Of a DNA stretch of 64,000 bases, positions 1-9,098 are shown piece by piece. How positions within the stretch are numbered: the stretch's first letter is position 1; every line of letters begins with the position of its first letter. A program made the translations under genes and the position numbers. The notes under the pieces were generated by a model, which saw nothing but the letters and a program-made list of their open reading frames with translations, was not told where the DNA came from and searched no databases. Origin of the DNA: Nocardioides nematodiphilus (lineage in GTDB: Bacteria > Actinomycetota > Actinomycetes > Propionibacteriales > Nocardioidaceae); the NCBI RefSeq assembly GCF_020216525.1, contig NZ_JAIWOY010000001.1, positions 124,001-188,000 on the forward strand, read 5' to 3'.

Positions 1-1462
1 CACCGAGATCGATCATCGCGCCCGGCGTGAGCGGGACCGGTACGCCCGGACGCAGCTCCTCGGGGCCGAGACCCGGCTGGACCACGACCGTCCCATTGGT
101 CGAGCCCAGGTCCGTGACCACCGCGGAGCCGTGGTCGACACCGGAGCCGGGACGGATCTCGATGTGGGTCGAGGAGATCTCCTGGTGCGGGCTGGGCACC
201 GCGACCAGGCGCGGCTGCTCGGCCTGGGAGAACCGGCCGGCCTCGGGGGCGCGGCCGACGATGACGACGCGGTCGACGTCGACCCGCTCGCCGTGGGCGA
301 ACTCCAGGCGGGCGACGCTCTGCTCGGCGGCGGCCGGGACGGACGGCTGCTCCAGCTCGGGCTCACCGACCGGCGTCAGCCCGTCGTGGCCGCCCTGCGG
401 CGCCGGCGGGGCGAGCGGCGCAGGCGGGACCGGCGCGGCCTCCGCGATCGGGGGCACCGGCGGGAACGGCGGCGGAGGCGGTACGGAGGCGGGGAGGCCG
501 TCGCCCGGCGCGGACGGAGCCGGCGGGGTCCAGGCCGGCGGCGCGGCGGTGATCGGCCCGGTCGGCTCGTCGGCATCGGCGGCGGGCACGACCGGCAGGA
601 CACCGGTGGGCTCGTCGGCCCAGGCCTCGTCGTCCTCGGCGCGCTCCTCGGCCTCCTGGTAGTCCTCGGCCTGGTCGGTCAGCGGGTCGCTGGACGCGAG
701 CCACTCCGGCACGTCGAGCTCATCGGAGGACTCGTCGGTGTCCTCGGGCTCGGGCTCGCCCTGGGGTTCCGGCGCCGGCTCGGGAGCGTGCTCCGGCTCG
801 GACGGGGCGCCCAGGTCGCCGAGGCCGAGCGGGTCCGGGTCCAGGCCGAGCGGGTCGGCGGCCGGCGGGGCCGGGAACGACGGCGGCGGGGGCACGACCG
901 GCGGGGCGGGCACACCGGCCGGGAAGGGCAGCACCGCGGCGTACGGGCCGGACGCCTCGGGCTGCGGGGCGAGCTGGATCGGGGCCGGGGCCGGCGCCGT
1001 GGTGATGGGGGCAGCCGGAGCGGCGGGCGCGGCCGGCCCGGCGGCGGGCATCGGCGAGACCAGCGATGCGACCCGGACCAGGCCGCTGTTCAGCGCCATC
1101 AGCGGCTCGTCGCTCTCCTCGAGCACCACCGAGAGGCCGGTGACGTCGCGCAGGGTCTTCTCGACCCAGGTGGCCGACGCCGAGCCCTCGACCACGGCCT
1201 CGCCGCCGAGGGTGTCGAAGGTGGCGCGCGAGGGGCCGCGGACGACGATCCTCGTCGTCGAGCCCTCCTCGGTCAGCAGGACGAAGCCGGGCAGCGCGCG
1301 CAGGCCGTCGGCCAGGAGCGCGTCGAGGACCTCGTCGAAGCCCGCGCCGTCGTCGATGAGGACCCACAACGAGCCCGCGCGGGCCTTCTCCGAGGGCGGG
1401 AGCAGCACGGTGGCGTGCTCGCCGACGATGCCGAACCAGGTACCAGGGCGGTAGGAGATCAC
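1..1462 (-). CDS. FHA domain protein (3' end beyond the left edge)
   Basis: The reading frame from a GTG at 1462 stays open to the window edge, giving 487 codons without a stop. Residues 1-120 form a compact hydrophobic/acidic domain of no recognised family. Residues about 125-385 are a Pro/Ala/Glu-rich low-complexity linker. From about 390 a forkhead-associated domain is clear, with GRAPEAGRF, SSTHIEI and DLGSTNGT in the right order. FHA domains bind phosphothreonine peptides, so the protein probably acts downstream of Ser/Thr kinases, though no kinase is visible here. It is divergent from the helicase-associated gene with a 24-base gap. The start is chosen because the frame gives sensible protein from this GTG; the ribosome site is weak. 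Confidence 0.8.
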   Translation of the reverse strand, partial: MISYRPGTWFGIVGEHATVLLPPSEKARAGSLWVLIDDGAGFDEVLDALLADGLRALPGFVLLTEEGSTTRIVVRGPSRATFDTLGGEAVVEGSASATWVEKTLRDVTGLSVVLEESDEPLMALNSGLVRVASLVSPMPAAGPAAPAAPAAPITTAPAPAPIQLAPQPEASGPYAAVLPFPAGVPAPPVVPPPPSFPAPPAADPLGLDPDPLGLGDLGAPSEPEHAPEPAPEPQGEPEPEDTDESSDELDVPEWLASSDPLTDQAEDYQEAEERAEDDEAWADEPTGVLPVVPAADADEPTGPITAAPPAWTPPAPSAPGDGLPASVPPPPPFPPVPPIAEAAPVPPAPLAPPAPQGGHDGLTPVGEPELEQPSVPAAAEQSVARLEFAHGERVDVDRVVIVGRAPEAGRFSQAEQPRLVAVPSPHQEISSTHIEIRPGSGVDHGSAVVTDLGSTNGTVVVQPGLGPEELRPGVPVPLTPGAMIDLG

Positions 1463-1486
1463 GATCGGACACTATCTTGACCAATC

Positions 1487-3469
1487 ATGGAGACGTGGTA
1501 CCGCTCGCTCGCCGATCAGCTGCGTGCCTGGTCCGATGAGCAGCTGGCGCGTCTGCTAGCGGCCCGTCCCGATCTCACGACCCCCGCTCCGCTCGACTCT
1601 GCACAGCTCGCCTCGCGGGCCGCGACGCGCTCGTCGCTGCTGCGGGCACTCGACGGCCTGGACCTGCTCTCACTCGCCGTCCTGGACGCGCTGGTGCCGG
1701 ACGGAGCTCCCTCCGCGGAGGCTGCGGTGTCGCGGGTCGAGGCAGGCGCTGAGGCAGCGGGCGCAGCGCTGCGACGGCTCCAGGAGCTCGCGCTGGTGTG
1801 GGAGTCGACGGCCGGGCTGCGCTGCGTCAGCGGGGTCGCCGACCTGCCCCGCGTGCCGCAGGGCGTGTCACTGGCCGCCCCGGGCGACGGGCCGCCGGAC
1901 CTGGTGAGCTCGCCGCGCGATGCGGCGCTGGTCGACCGGGCTGCGGCGGGGGCCGCGTTCGAGGCCGTACGGCGCGTGGAGCTCCTGCTCGACGGCTGGG
2001 GCGCCGTGCCCCCGGCGGTGCTGCGCTCGGGTGGCCTCGGGGTGCGCGACCTCAAGGCCGTCGCGGTGCGGCTGCACGTCGACGAGCCGGGAGCGGCGCT
2101 GCTGATCGAGGTCGCGGCCGCGGCCGGGCTGCTCGCCGCCGGGCCCGACGAGGACGGCAACCTGGCGTGGCTGCCGACGGCCCTGTACGACGGCTGGATC
2201 GAGCGGCCGGTCGCCGAGCGCTGGACCGTGCTGGCGCGCGCGTGGCTCGCCACGGCGCGTACGCCCGGGCTGGTCGGGCAGCGCGATCCGGCGGGCAAGG
2301 GCTGGAACGCGCTCGTGACCGAGCTGGTCTCCTCCACGATCGCCGAGGCCCGGCGGATGACGCTCGCGGCGATGGCGTCGTTGCCGCCCGGTGAGGTGCT
2401 GGCGGCAGGGACGGGTGGTCCGTCGGTCCTGGCTCACCTGCAGTGGCTGCGGCCGCGCCGTCCGCAGACCCGCTCGCACGAGATCGCGTGGACCTTCACC
2501 GAGTCGGCGGTGCTCGGGCTGACGGCGCTGGGCGGGGTGGCGTCGTACGCGCGCCTGCTCCTCTCCGGTGACGACGTCGCAGCGACCGACGCGCTGGCCG
2601 GGATGCTGCCCGAGCCAGTCGACCACATCCTGCTGCAGGCCGATCTGACCGCGGTCGCCCCCGGCCCCTTGGAGACCTCGCTGGCGCGCCGGCTCGGGAT
2701 CGCGGCTGACGTGGAGTCGCGCGGCGGCGCGACCGTCTACCGCTTCACGCCGGCGTCGGTGCGGCGTGCGATGGACCTCGGCTGGTCGGCGGTCGAGCTG
2801 CACTCCTTCGTCGCGGCCGTGTCGCGCACGCCGGTGCCGCAGCCGCTGACCTACCTGATCGACGACACCGCGCGCACGTTCGGGGTGGTGCGGGTCGGCC
2901 TCGCCGAGGCGTACCTGCGCGCCGACGACGAGCAGTCGCTGATCGAGGTGCTGCACCACCCGGCCGCGGCCTCGCTGGGGCTGCGCCGGCTGGCGCCCAC
3001 CGTGCTGATCTCGACCACTCCCCTGGCCGTGCTGCTGCCGCGGCTGCGCGAGGCGGGGATCGCGCCGGTCGTCGAGGCGGCCGACGGGTCGGTGCACGTG
3101 GCTCGGCCCGACGCCCAGCGGGCTCGGGCACCCCGCCGCGCGGCGGAGGGTGCCGGGGTCGCCCGCGAGGCGGCCCGGGTCTCCGCGGTGGTGGCGGCCG
3201 TGCGCGCCGGCGACAAGGCGGCCGCGTCCCGACCGCCGTCTGCATCGGCGGTCGCGCTCGACCCGGGTGGCGCGCTGGCCGAGCTGCGCGAGGCCATCGA
3301 CGCCGGCGCGGACGTGGTCATCGGGTACGTCGACAACCACGGTGTCCGCGCGGACCGGGTGATCCGGCCGCTGTCGGTCGAGGGCGGCCAGCTGCGCGCG
3401 TACGACGTCCGCGCCGACGACGAGCGGCTCTTCGCCGTCCACCGGATCTCGTCGGTCCGCCCGGCCTGA
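1487..3469 (+). CDS. Helicase-associated (Helicase_C_3-like) protein with WYL-like C-terminus
   Basis: This 660-residue protein belongs to the actinobacterial family usually encoded just before the bacterial XPB helicase. It begins METWYRSLADQL and is mostly helical winged-helix-like sequence with no Walker motifs, so it is not an ATPase itself. The last 60 or so residues (GYVDNHGVRADRVIRPLSV through FAVHRI) look like a WYL-type beta barrel, a fold that senses ligands or nucleic acid. XPB follows after 97 bases on the same strand. I infer a partner or regulator of that helicase, as yet undefined. The family assignment is confident; the WYL reading is from pattern alone. Confidence 0.75.
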   Translation: METWYRSLADQLRAWSDEQLARLLAARPDLTTPAPLDSAQLASRAATRSSLLRALDGLDLLSLAVLDALVPDGAPSAEAAVSRVEAGAEAAGAALRRLQELALVWESTAGLRCVSGVADLPRVPQGVSLAAPGDGPPDLVSSPRDAALVDRAAAGAAFEAVRRVELLLDGWGAVPPAVLRSGGLGVRDLKAVAVRLHVDEPGAALLIEVAAAAGLLAAGPDEDGNLAWLPTALYDGWIERPVAERWTVLARAWLATARTPGLVGQRDPAGKGWNALVTELVSSTIAEARRMTLAAMASLPPGEVLAAGTGGPSVLAHLQWLRPRRPQTRSHEIAWTFTESAVLGLTALGGVASYARLLLSGDDVAATDALAGMLPEPVDHILLQADLTAVAPGPLETSLARRLGIAADVESRGGATVYRFTPASVRRAMDLGWSAVELHSFVAAVSRTPVPQPLTYLIDDTARTFGVVRVGLAEAYLRADDEQSLIEVLHHPAAASLGLRRLAPTVLISTTPLAVLLPRLREAGIAPVVEAADGSVHVARPDAQRARAPRRAAEGAGVAREAARVSAVVAAVRAGDKAAASRPPSASAVALDPGGALAELREAIDAGADVVIGYVDNHGVRADRVIRPLSVEGGQLRAYDVRADDERLFAVHRISSVRPA

Positions 3470-3483
3470 CGGCCGATCCGGAT

Positions 3484-3530
3484 GCGCGCTACGCGCGCGA
3501 TGGCTTGCTCGCTCGGCGCGCACGAGCAAG
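3484..3530 (+). terminator. Paired hairpins between helicase-associated gene and XPB
   Basis: A short GCGCG/CGCGC hairpin (3484-3496) is followed by a perfect 8-bp inverted repeat, CTTGCTCG at 3504-3511 and CGAGCAAG at 3523-3530. There is no T tract, so this may be a weak terminator or only an mRNA hairpin separating the two genes. Confidence 0.35.
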
Positions 3531-3566
3531 CTCGGCGGCCTCGCTCGTGGCGCCTATCCTTGCCGG

Positions 3567-5216
3567 GTGAATGACGGCCCGCTGATCGTCCAGTCGGACA
3601 AGACCCTGCTGCTGGAGATCGATCACGCCCGCGCCTCGGACTGCCGCAAGGCGATCGCGCCGTTCGCCGAGCTGGAGCGCTCGCCCGAGCACGTGCACAC
3701 CTACCGCCTCACGCCGCTGGGGCTGTGGAACGCGCGCGCCGCCGGCCACGACGCCGAGCAGGTGATCGACACCCTGCTGACCTTCTCCCGCTACGCGGTG
3801 CCGCACGCGCTGCTGGTGGACATCGCCGAGACGATGGCCCGCTACGGGCGACTGCGACTCGAGAAGCACCCCGTCCACGGGCTCGTGCTGGCGTCCTCGG
3901 ACCGGGCCGTCCTCGAGGAGGTCATCCGCGCCAAGAAGGTCGCCGGCATGCTCGGCGCGCGGCTCGACGACGACACCGTGGCGGTGCACCCCTCCGAGCG
4001 CGGCAACCTCAAGCAGGCGCTGCTCAAGCTCGGCTGGCCGGCCGAGGACTTCGCCGGCTACGTCGACGGCGAGGCGCACCCGATCGCGCTCGAGACCGAC
4101 GGCTGGTCGCTGCGGCCCTATCAGATCGAGGCGGCCGAGTCGTTCTGGCACGGCGGCTCCGGGGTGGTCGTCCTGCCCTGCGGCGCCGGCAAGACCCTGG
4201 TGGGTGCGGCCGCGATGGCGCACGCCTCCGCGACCACGCTGATCCTGGTCACCAACACCGTCAGCGCGCGGCAGTGGAAGGACGAGCTGGTCCGTCGTAC
4301 GTCGCTGACGGCCGACGAGATCGGCGAGTACAGCGGGACGTCGAAGGAGGTCCGGCCGGTCACGATCGCGACGTACCAGGTGCTGACCACGCGCCGGAAG
4401 GGTGCGTACCCGCACCTGGAGCTGCTCGACGCGCGCGACTGGGGCCTCATCGTCTACGACGAGGTACACCTGCTGCCCGCGCCGATCTTCCGGATGACCG
4501 CGAACCTGCAGGCGCGGCGGCGCATCGGGCTGACCGCGACCCTCGTCCGCGAGGACGGCCGCGAGGGCGACGTGTTCTCGCTGATCGGGCCCAAGCGCTA
4601 CGACGCGCCCTGGAAGGACATCGAGTCGCAGGGCTGGATCGCGCCCGCCGACTGCGTGGAGGTGCGAGTCTCGCTGCCGTCGTCCGATCGGCTCACCTAT
4701 GCCACCGCCGAGCCCGAGGAGCGCTACCGGCTGGCGTCGTGCGCCCGGGAGAAGGTGTCGGTCGTACGACGCCTGGTGGAGAAGCACGCGGGCGCGCCGA
4801 CCCTGGTGATCGGGCAGTACCTCGAGCAGCTGCACGAGCTCGCCGCCGACCTCGACGCGCCGGTCATCTCCGGGGAGACGCCGGTCAAGGAGCGCCAGCG
4901 GCTCTACGACGCCTTCCGCTCGGGCGAGGTGGGCCTGCTGGTGGTCTCGAAGGTCGCCAACTTCTCCATCGACCTGCCCTCGGCCGAGATCGCGATCCAG
5001 GTGTCGGGTTCCTACGGGTCGCGCCAGGAGGAGGCGCAACGGTTGGGTCGCCTGCTGCGCCCCGGCACGCCCGGCCCCGACGGGACGCCGAAGACCGCGC
5101 ACTTCTACACGGTGGTCTCGCGGGACACGGTCGATGCCGACTTCGCCGCGAACCGGCAGCGGTTCCTGGCCGAGCAGGGCTACGCGTACCGGATCGTCGA
5201 CGCCGACGATCTCTGA
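3567..5216 (+). CDS. DNA repair helicase XPB (bacterial type)
   Basis: A 549-residue superfamily 2 helicase starting at GTG. The N-terminal ~170 residues are the XPB damage-recognition-like region. Walker A PCGAGKT lies near residue 205, the DEVH box near 298, and LTATLVRED (motif III) follows. The C-terminal RecA domain ends in a QEEAQRLGRLLRPG motif VI. The length is usual for actinobacterial XPB. It should unwind DNA 3' to 5' in nucleotide-excision-type repair, possibly with a nuclease encoded elsewhere. The helicase-associated gene upstream supports a two-protein unit. A strong terminator follows immediately. Confidence 0.93.
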   Translation: MNDGPLIVQSDKTLLLEIDHARASDCRKAIAPFAELERSPEHVHTYRLTPLGLWNARAAGHDAEQVIDTLLTFSRYAVPHALLVDIAETMARYGRLRLEKHPVHGLVLASSDRAVLEEVIRAKKVAGMLGARLDDDTVAVHPSERGNLKQALLKLGWPAEDFAGYVDGEAHPIALETDGWSLRPYQIEAAESFWHGGSGVVVLPCGAGKTLVGAAAMAHASATTLILVTNTVSARQWKDELVRRTSLTADEIGEYSGTSKEVRPVTIATYQVLTTRRKGAYPHLELLDARDWGLIVYDEVHLLPAPIFRMTANLQARRRIGLTATLVREDGREGDVFSLIGPKRYDAPWKDIESQGWIAPADCVEVRVSLPSSDRLTYATAEPEERYRLASCAREKVSVVRRLVEKHAGAPTLVIGQYLEQLHELAADLDAPVISGETPVKERQRLYDAFRSGEVGLLVVSKVANFSIDLPSAEIAIQVSGSYGSRQEEAQRLGRLLRPGTPGPDGTPKTAHFYTVVSRDTVDADFAANRQRFLAEQGYAYRIVDADDL

Positions 5217-5253
5217 GCCTGGGCGGGATCCCCCCGCCGGATCCCGCGCAGGC
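5217..5253 (+). terminator. Terminator hairpin after XPB
   Basis: GCCTG (5217-5221) and CGGGATCC (5224-5231) pair with GGATCCCG (5239-5246) and CAGGC (5249-5253), starting at the base after the XPB stop. The long GC stem lacks a clear U run, as is common in high-GC actinobacteria. Confidence 0.6.
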
Positions 5254-5384
5254 TCCCCGGAGTGCTGACCGACGGACCCGTGGTCCCGGATCAACCCTCC
5301 GGACAGGTCATTCGCGCTGTCCGTCCGGGCCGCTGTCGGGCGAAGGCGGCGCGAGCACCGGAGCACGGCCCTAGCGTGACGCGC

Positions 5385-5657
5385 ATGTCTCTTCGCATAC
5401 TCGTCGCCTCGACGCTCAGCGCGGTCGCGCTCGCCGGCGGCGGCGCCGCGGGTCCGGCGGTCGCCTCGCCCACCCACGCCTCAGGCGCCGTCGATCTCGC
5501 CGCGCGCTACTCCTGCACGCTCACCTCGTCGCACACCTGCATCCGCGGCGGGCAGTTCTGCCCGCAGGCGTCGTACGGCCGCTCGGGCTGGGACGCGGCG
5601 GGCAGGCGCTACGTGTGCAAGGGCGACCGCCGCCACCCGCACTGGATGAAGCCCTGA
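5385..5657 (+). CDS. Small secreted four-cysteine protein
   Basis: This encodes 90 residues from ATG 5385. Residues 1-28 are a Sec signal peptide ending in AVA before SPTHASG. The mature part has four cysteines (YSC, HTC, FCP, YVC) that could form two disulfides, and ends RRHPHWMKP. An in-frame upstream start at 5262 would put 41 unlikely residues before the signal peptide, so it was rejected. The pattern CIRGGQFCPQASYGRSG looks like a conserved family of actinobacterial secreted proteins whose function I do not know. It converges on the hemerythrin gene. Confidence 0.65.
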   Translation: MSLRILVASTLSAVALAGGGAAGPAVASPTHASGAVDLAARYSCTLTSSHTCIRGGQFCPQASYGRSGWDAAGRRYVCKGDRRHPHWMKP

Positions 5658-5693
5658 GCCCCCGGGCCGCCGCCACCTACCGCTGACGCCGGG

Positions 5694-6251
5694 TCACTCG
5701 CCGGACTCGTCGAGGACGCCGGCCTTCTTCGCCTGCTCGACGATGCGTCGGACGTTGGAGATGGCGCCGCAGTTCTGATCGATCAGCTCGTTGCGGCGGG
5801 CGGCCCACTTCTCGCCCAGGTCGCGGCGTACGCGCTCGGCGACCTCCGTGCGTGCAGGCGCGAGGATGGTGAGCTCCTCCTCGGCGATGTGGTGGGTGAC
5901 GAGGTTGCTGAGCTCCTCGACCGCATCGGCGAAGGCCTGCGAGGTGGTGCCCTTGAGCTCGAGGACCGCGAGCAGCGCCTCGTTGCCCTCGGCATGCTCC
6001 TCCTCGCCGTGCTCGACCTCGTGCTCGCCGACGTCCTCAGCCTTGCGGCGCAGGATCGGGTAGACGAGCTCCTCCTCGGCCTCGCCGTGCGCGATCAGCA
6101 CGTCGGCGAACGCCTTGCGGACCGTGTCGCGGTCCTGGGTGGCGTCACGGAGCTGGCGCAGGAGCTGCTCGAAGAGCCGGTGGTCGTCGACGATGAGGTC
6201 GATGACATCGCCGGACGTGGGCCGGCCGAGGTCGACTGTCGTGGAGATCAT
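5694..6251 (-). CDS. Hemerythrin HHE domain protein
   Basis: A 185-residue protein with the HHE cation-binding pattern: DDHRLFEQLL, AHGEAEEELVYPIL, HEVEHGEEEHAEGNEALL and VTHHIAEEELTILAPA supply the spaced His and Glu ligands of a di-iron four-helix bundle. Such proteins bind O2 or sense oxygen/NO, or store iron. I start at ATG 6251 (MISTTVDLG); a longer frame from 6293 would collide with the divergent esterase gene. No regulator or partner lies beside it, so its physiological role cannot be narrowed. Confidence 0.85.
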   Translation of the reverse strand: MISTTVDLGRPTSGDVIDLIVDDHRLFEQLLRQLRDATQDRDTVRKAFADVLIAHGEAEEELVYPILRRKAEDVGEHEVEHGEEEHAEGNEALLAVLELKGTTSQAFADAVEELSNLVTHHIAEEELTILAPARTEVAERVRRDLGEKWAARRNELIDQNCGAISNVRRIVEQAKKAGVLDESGE

Positions 6252-6292
6252 GGTGCTCAGTTGCCAGACCGGGCCGGATTCATTCCGGCACA

Positions 6293-7258
6293 ATGCGCTG
6301 CGTGCCCGAACCCCTTGCTCCTCGTACGCGCGCCTTCGCCTTCGTGCTGCGCCGGATCGCTCCCGAGCCCGCCGACGGCACCGAGATGATCGCCCTGCGC
6401 GGGCGGCGTGACCGGCTGCGCGAGACCTTCCTCGGGCGGCAGGTCTTCGGCACGCTCGCCCCCGGTGTGGACGAGACCGTACGCAACGTGCGCATCAACG
6501 GCGGCACGCAGCGGATCCTGATCCATCGGCGCACCGGAGCGCGCGACGGCGCGCTGCTGCCGATCGTGGTCAACTTCCACGGCGGCGGCTGGTGCCTGGG
6601 CGCGCCGGAGCAGTCGGCGTGGCTCGCCTCGCAGGTGGCCGCCTCCACCGGCGCGGTGGTGGTCTCGCCGTCCTACCGGCTGGCGCCGGAGAACCCCTAT
6701 CCGGCCGGGGTCTCGGACGCCTGGGAGATGCTGCAGTGGGTCGCCGCACACGCTGAGGACCTGGGCGGCGACGCCTCGCGGATCGCCGTGATGGGCGACT
6801 CGGCCGGCGGTAATCTCGCCGCGGTCTGCGCGCTGAAGGCACGCGACGCCGGGATGGACCTGCGGGCGCAGGTCCTGATCTACCCGGCCGTCGAGATGTA
6901 CGAGCGGTATCCGTCGGAGGAGGAGTTCGCCGAGGCGCCGGTGCTGACGCAGAAGCAGATGCACAAGTTCGGCCGGCTCTACATGGGCGAGCGTTACGGC
7001 GACGAGGACTGGGAGGCCTCGCCGATCCGGGCGGCGTCGCACGCCGGGCTGCCGCCGACGCTGATCGTCGTCGCGGGCCACGACCCGCTGCGCGACCACG
7101 GGATGCGCTACGCGCAGGTGCTGCGCAAGGCCGGCGTGGAGGTCGCGGTGCGACGCGACGGACCCGGCATCCACGGCTACCTGTCGCTGCCCGGCGTCGT
7201 GCCGGTGGCGAAGGACGCCGCCGAGCACATCGGCGCCTTCCTGCGCGCGGCGCTCTGA
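6293..7258 (+). CDS. Alpha/beta hydrolase, hormone-sensitive-lipase type esterase
   Basis: A 321-residue serine hydrolase. The oxyanion-hole motif HGGGW is in HGGGWCLGAPEQ, the nucleophile Ser in GDSAGGNLAA, the acid in GHDPLRD and the His in GIHGYLSL, all in family order. The HGGGW plus GDSAGG pair marks the HSL/family IV esterases, which cleave short-chain esters. The start may be ATG 6293 or GTG 6302; neither has an obvious ribosome site. The natural substrate cannot be read from the sequence. Confidence 0.85.
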   Translation: MRCVPEPLAPRTRAFAFVLRRIAPEPADGTEMIALRGRRDRLRETFLGRQVFGTLAPGVDETVRNVRINGGTQRILIHRRTGARDGALLPIVVNFHGGGWCLGAPEQSAWLASQVAASTGAVVVSPSYRLAPENPYPAGVSDAWEMLQWVAAHAEDLGGDASRIAVMGDSAGGNLAAVCALKARDAGMDLRAQVLIYPAVEMYERYPSEEEFAEAPVLTQKQMHKFGRLYMGERYGDEDWEASPIRAASHAGLPPTLIVVAGHDPLRDHGMRYAQVLRKAGVEVAVRRDGPGIHGYLSLPGVVPVAKDAAEHIGAFLRAAL

Positions 7259-7283
7259 GCGGTCGGGATCTCGAGCTCGTTCC

Positions 7284-7958
7284 TCACGTGGCCGCTTCGA
7301 CGTAGGCGAACGGCACGGTGACCACGCCGCCGCGGATCCGCACGTGATAGCGGGTGCGGCCGCGCTTGACCACCGTGCCGACGGTGTCGTGGAAGCGGCC
7401 ACGCGCGGTGATGCGGATGGCGGCACCGACGTCGACGCGGGCGGGCCCCGTCGCGACCGCACGGATCCGGGCGAGCTCGGCGGTGTACGCCGGGTGCATG
7501 GGAGCGATCTGGCCGCGGAAGCGCCACTCCAGGATGTGGTCGGGCGAGAAGCCCCTCGGCTCGCACTGGACGCAGGAGCGGACGCGCTGGGGGCTGCGGT
7601 GGAGGTCGACCGAGTGGCCGTACGCGCAGGTGCCCACCCACGCGCCGGCGACCCGGGGCGCCTCTTCGGAGACGCAGCGCTCCCCCGTCGAGCCGATCCG
7701 GTGTGCGATCGCGCGCCACTTCGGGCCGTGCTGGGCGCGCGGCCCAGCCAGCGCGTGCGCGATCTCGTGCAGGACCGTCTCGCGCACCTCGGCCTCGTCG
7801 TAGAGCCGCATCAGCGGCGCCGAGAGACCGATGACCTTCTGCTCATAGCGACAGATTCCCGCCCGCCGCCGCGCCCGGTCGAGCTCCAGGCGCCACCCGA
7901 CCAGCCCGTGCTCAGCGATGAGCGCCAGGCCGAGACGGCGGACGTCGGCGAGCTCCAT
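7284..7958 (-). CDS. SprT-like zinc metalloprotease domain protein
   Basis: A 224-residue protein from ATG 7958. HEIAHAL with the later H in GPKWRAIAHRIG matches the SprT-like HExxH zinc site. A CAYGH...CVQC set follows and could form the zinc ribbon seen in many family members. The C-terminal ~60 residues (VGAAIRITARGRFHDTVGTVVKRGRTRYHVRI) look like a small SH3-like barrel. SprT/Spartan relatives cut DNA-protein crosslinks in eukaryotes; the bacterial role is unknown. It is divergent from yihY with 74 bases between starts. Confidence 0.75.
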   Translation of the reverse strand: MELADVRRLGLALIAEHGLVGWRLELDRARRRAGICRYEQKVIGLSAPLMRLYDEAEVRETVLHEIAHALAGPRAQHGPKWRAIAHRIGSTGERCVSEEAPRVAGAWVGTCAYGHSVDLHRSPQRVRSCVQCEPRGFSPDHILEWRFRGQIAPMHPAYTAELARIRAVATGPARVDVGAAIRITARGRFHDTVGTVVKRGRTRYHVRIRGGVVTVPFAYVEAAT

Positions 7959-8032
7959 GGCGAAGACCTTAAAAGAAGGCACCGACAGCTCCGGCAGGGC
8001 ATCCCGTGCTGCGTGCTGGGCACCGTGACCGG

Positions 8033-9043
8033 GTGGAAACCGTCGACAAGCCCGATTCACCGACCGACCTGCGCAAACCGTCCTGGCGCTACGTCCTCAG
8101 GCGGACGTTCCGCGAGTTCAGCACCGACCAGTGCACCGATCTGGCCGCGGCGCTGACGTACTACTCCGTCCTCGCGCTCTTCCCCGCGGTGATCGCGACC
8201 CTGTCGCTCATCGGCCTGGTGGGTCAGGGCCCGAAGACCATCAACGCGATCGTCGACATCATCCGCCAGACCGGGATGAACTCCGTGGCCGACAACGTGG
8301 AGCCGCTGCTGCGCGAGCTCAGCGGGTCCGGGGGCAACGGGCTCGCCCTGATCCTCGGTCTGCTGGTCGCGCTGTGGTCGGCCTCGGGCTACGTCAACGC
8401 GTTCGGCCGCGGGATGAACCGGATCTACGGCTTCGCCGAGGGTCGCCCGATCTGGAAGCTGCGCCCGATCATGCTCGCCGTCACCGTCGTCACCGTCGTG
8501 CTCTCGGCGCTGGTGCTGCTCGGCCTGGTCGTCACCGGCCCGGCGGCGCAGGCGGTCGGCGACCAGATCGGTCTGGGCAGCACCGCGGTGCTCGTCTGGA
8601 ACATCGCCAAGTGGCCGGTGATGCTCGCCATGGTCATGCTCATCGTGGCGCTGCTCTACTGGGCCACCCCCAACGTCAAGCAGCCGAAGTTCCGCTGGAT
8701 CAGCGTCGGTGCCGGCATCGCGATCCTGGTCTGGGTGCTCGCCTCGGCCGGCTTCGCCGCGTACGTCGCGGGCTTCAGCAACTACGGGCGCACGTACGGA
8801 TCCCTGGCCGGCGTGATCGTGTTCCTGCTGTGGCTGTGGATCACCAACCTGGCGCTGCTCTTCGGTGCCGAGCTCGACGCCGAGCTCGAGCGCGGTCGCG
8901 AGCTGCAGGCCGGCCTCCCGGCCGAGGAGTACATCCAGCTCGATGCGCGCGACGAGCGCGGGCTGCGCAAGGCGGAGCGCAAGCGCGCCAAGGACATCGA
9001 GCTCGCGCGCCGGCTGCGGGAGAGCCACGGCGAGGAGGAATGA
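8033..9043 (+). CDS. YihY/BrkB family inner-membrane protein
   Basis: A 336-residue membrane protein with about six hydrophobic helices. Family hallmarks are DLAAALTYYSVLALFPAVIA near the N-terminus and GVIVFLLWLWITNLALLFGAELDAELER near the C-terminus. A charged cytoplasmic tail (RGLRKAERKRAKDIELARRLRE) follows. The family was once annotated as ribonuclease BN in error; its function is unsettled. The start is GTG 8033 (VETVDKPDS), since upstream residues do not look like protein. DUF4383 follows after 55 bases on the same strand. Confidence 0.85.
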   Translation: METVDKPDSPTDLRKPSWRYVLRRTFREFSTDQCTDLAAALTYYSVLALFPAVIATLSLIGLVGQGPKTINAIVDIIRQTGMNSVADNVEPLLRELSGSGGNGLALILGLLVALWSASGYVNAFGRGMNRIYGFAEGRPIWKLRPIMLAVTVVTVVLSALVLLGLVVTGPAAQAVGDQIGLGSTAVLVWNIAKWPVMLAMVMLIVALLYWATPNVKQPKFRWISVGAGIAILVWVLASAGFAAYVAGFSNYGRTYGSLAGVIVFLLWLWITNLALLFGAELDAELERGRELQAGLPAEEYIQLDARDERGLRKAERKRAKDIELARRLRESHGEEE

Positions 9044-9098
9044 GTCTGTGGCCCGGTTGGGTACCTGGGCGCCACTCGCTTCTACAGAAAGTCGACCG

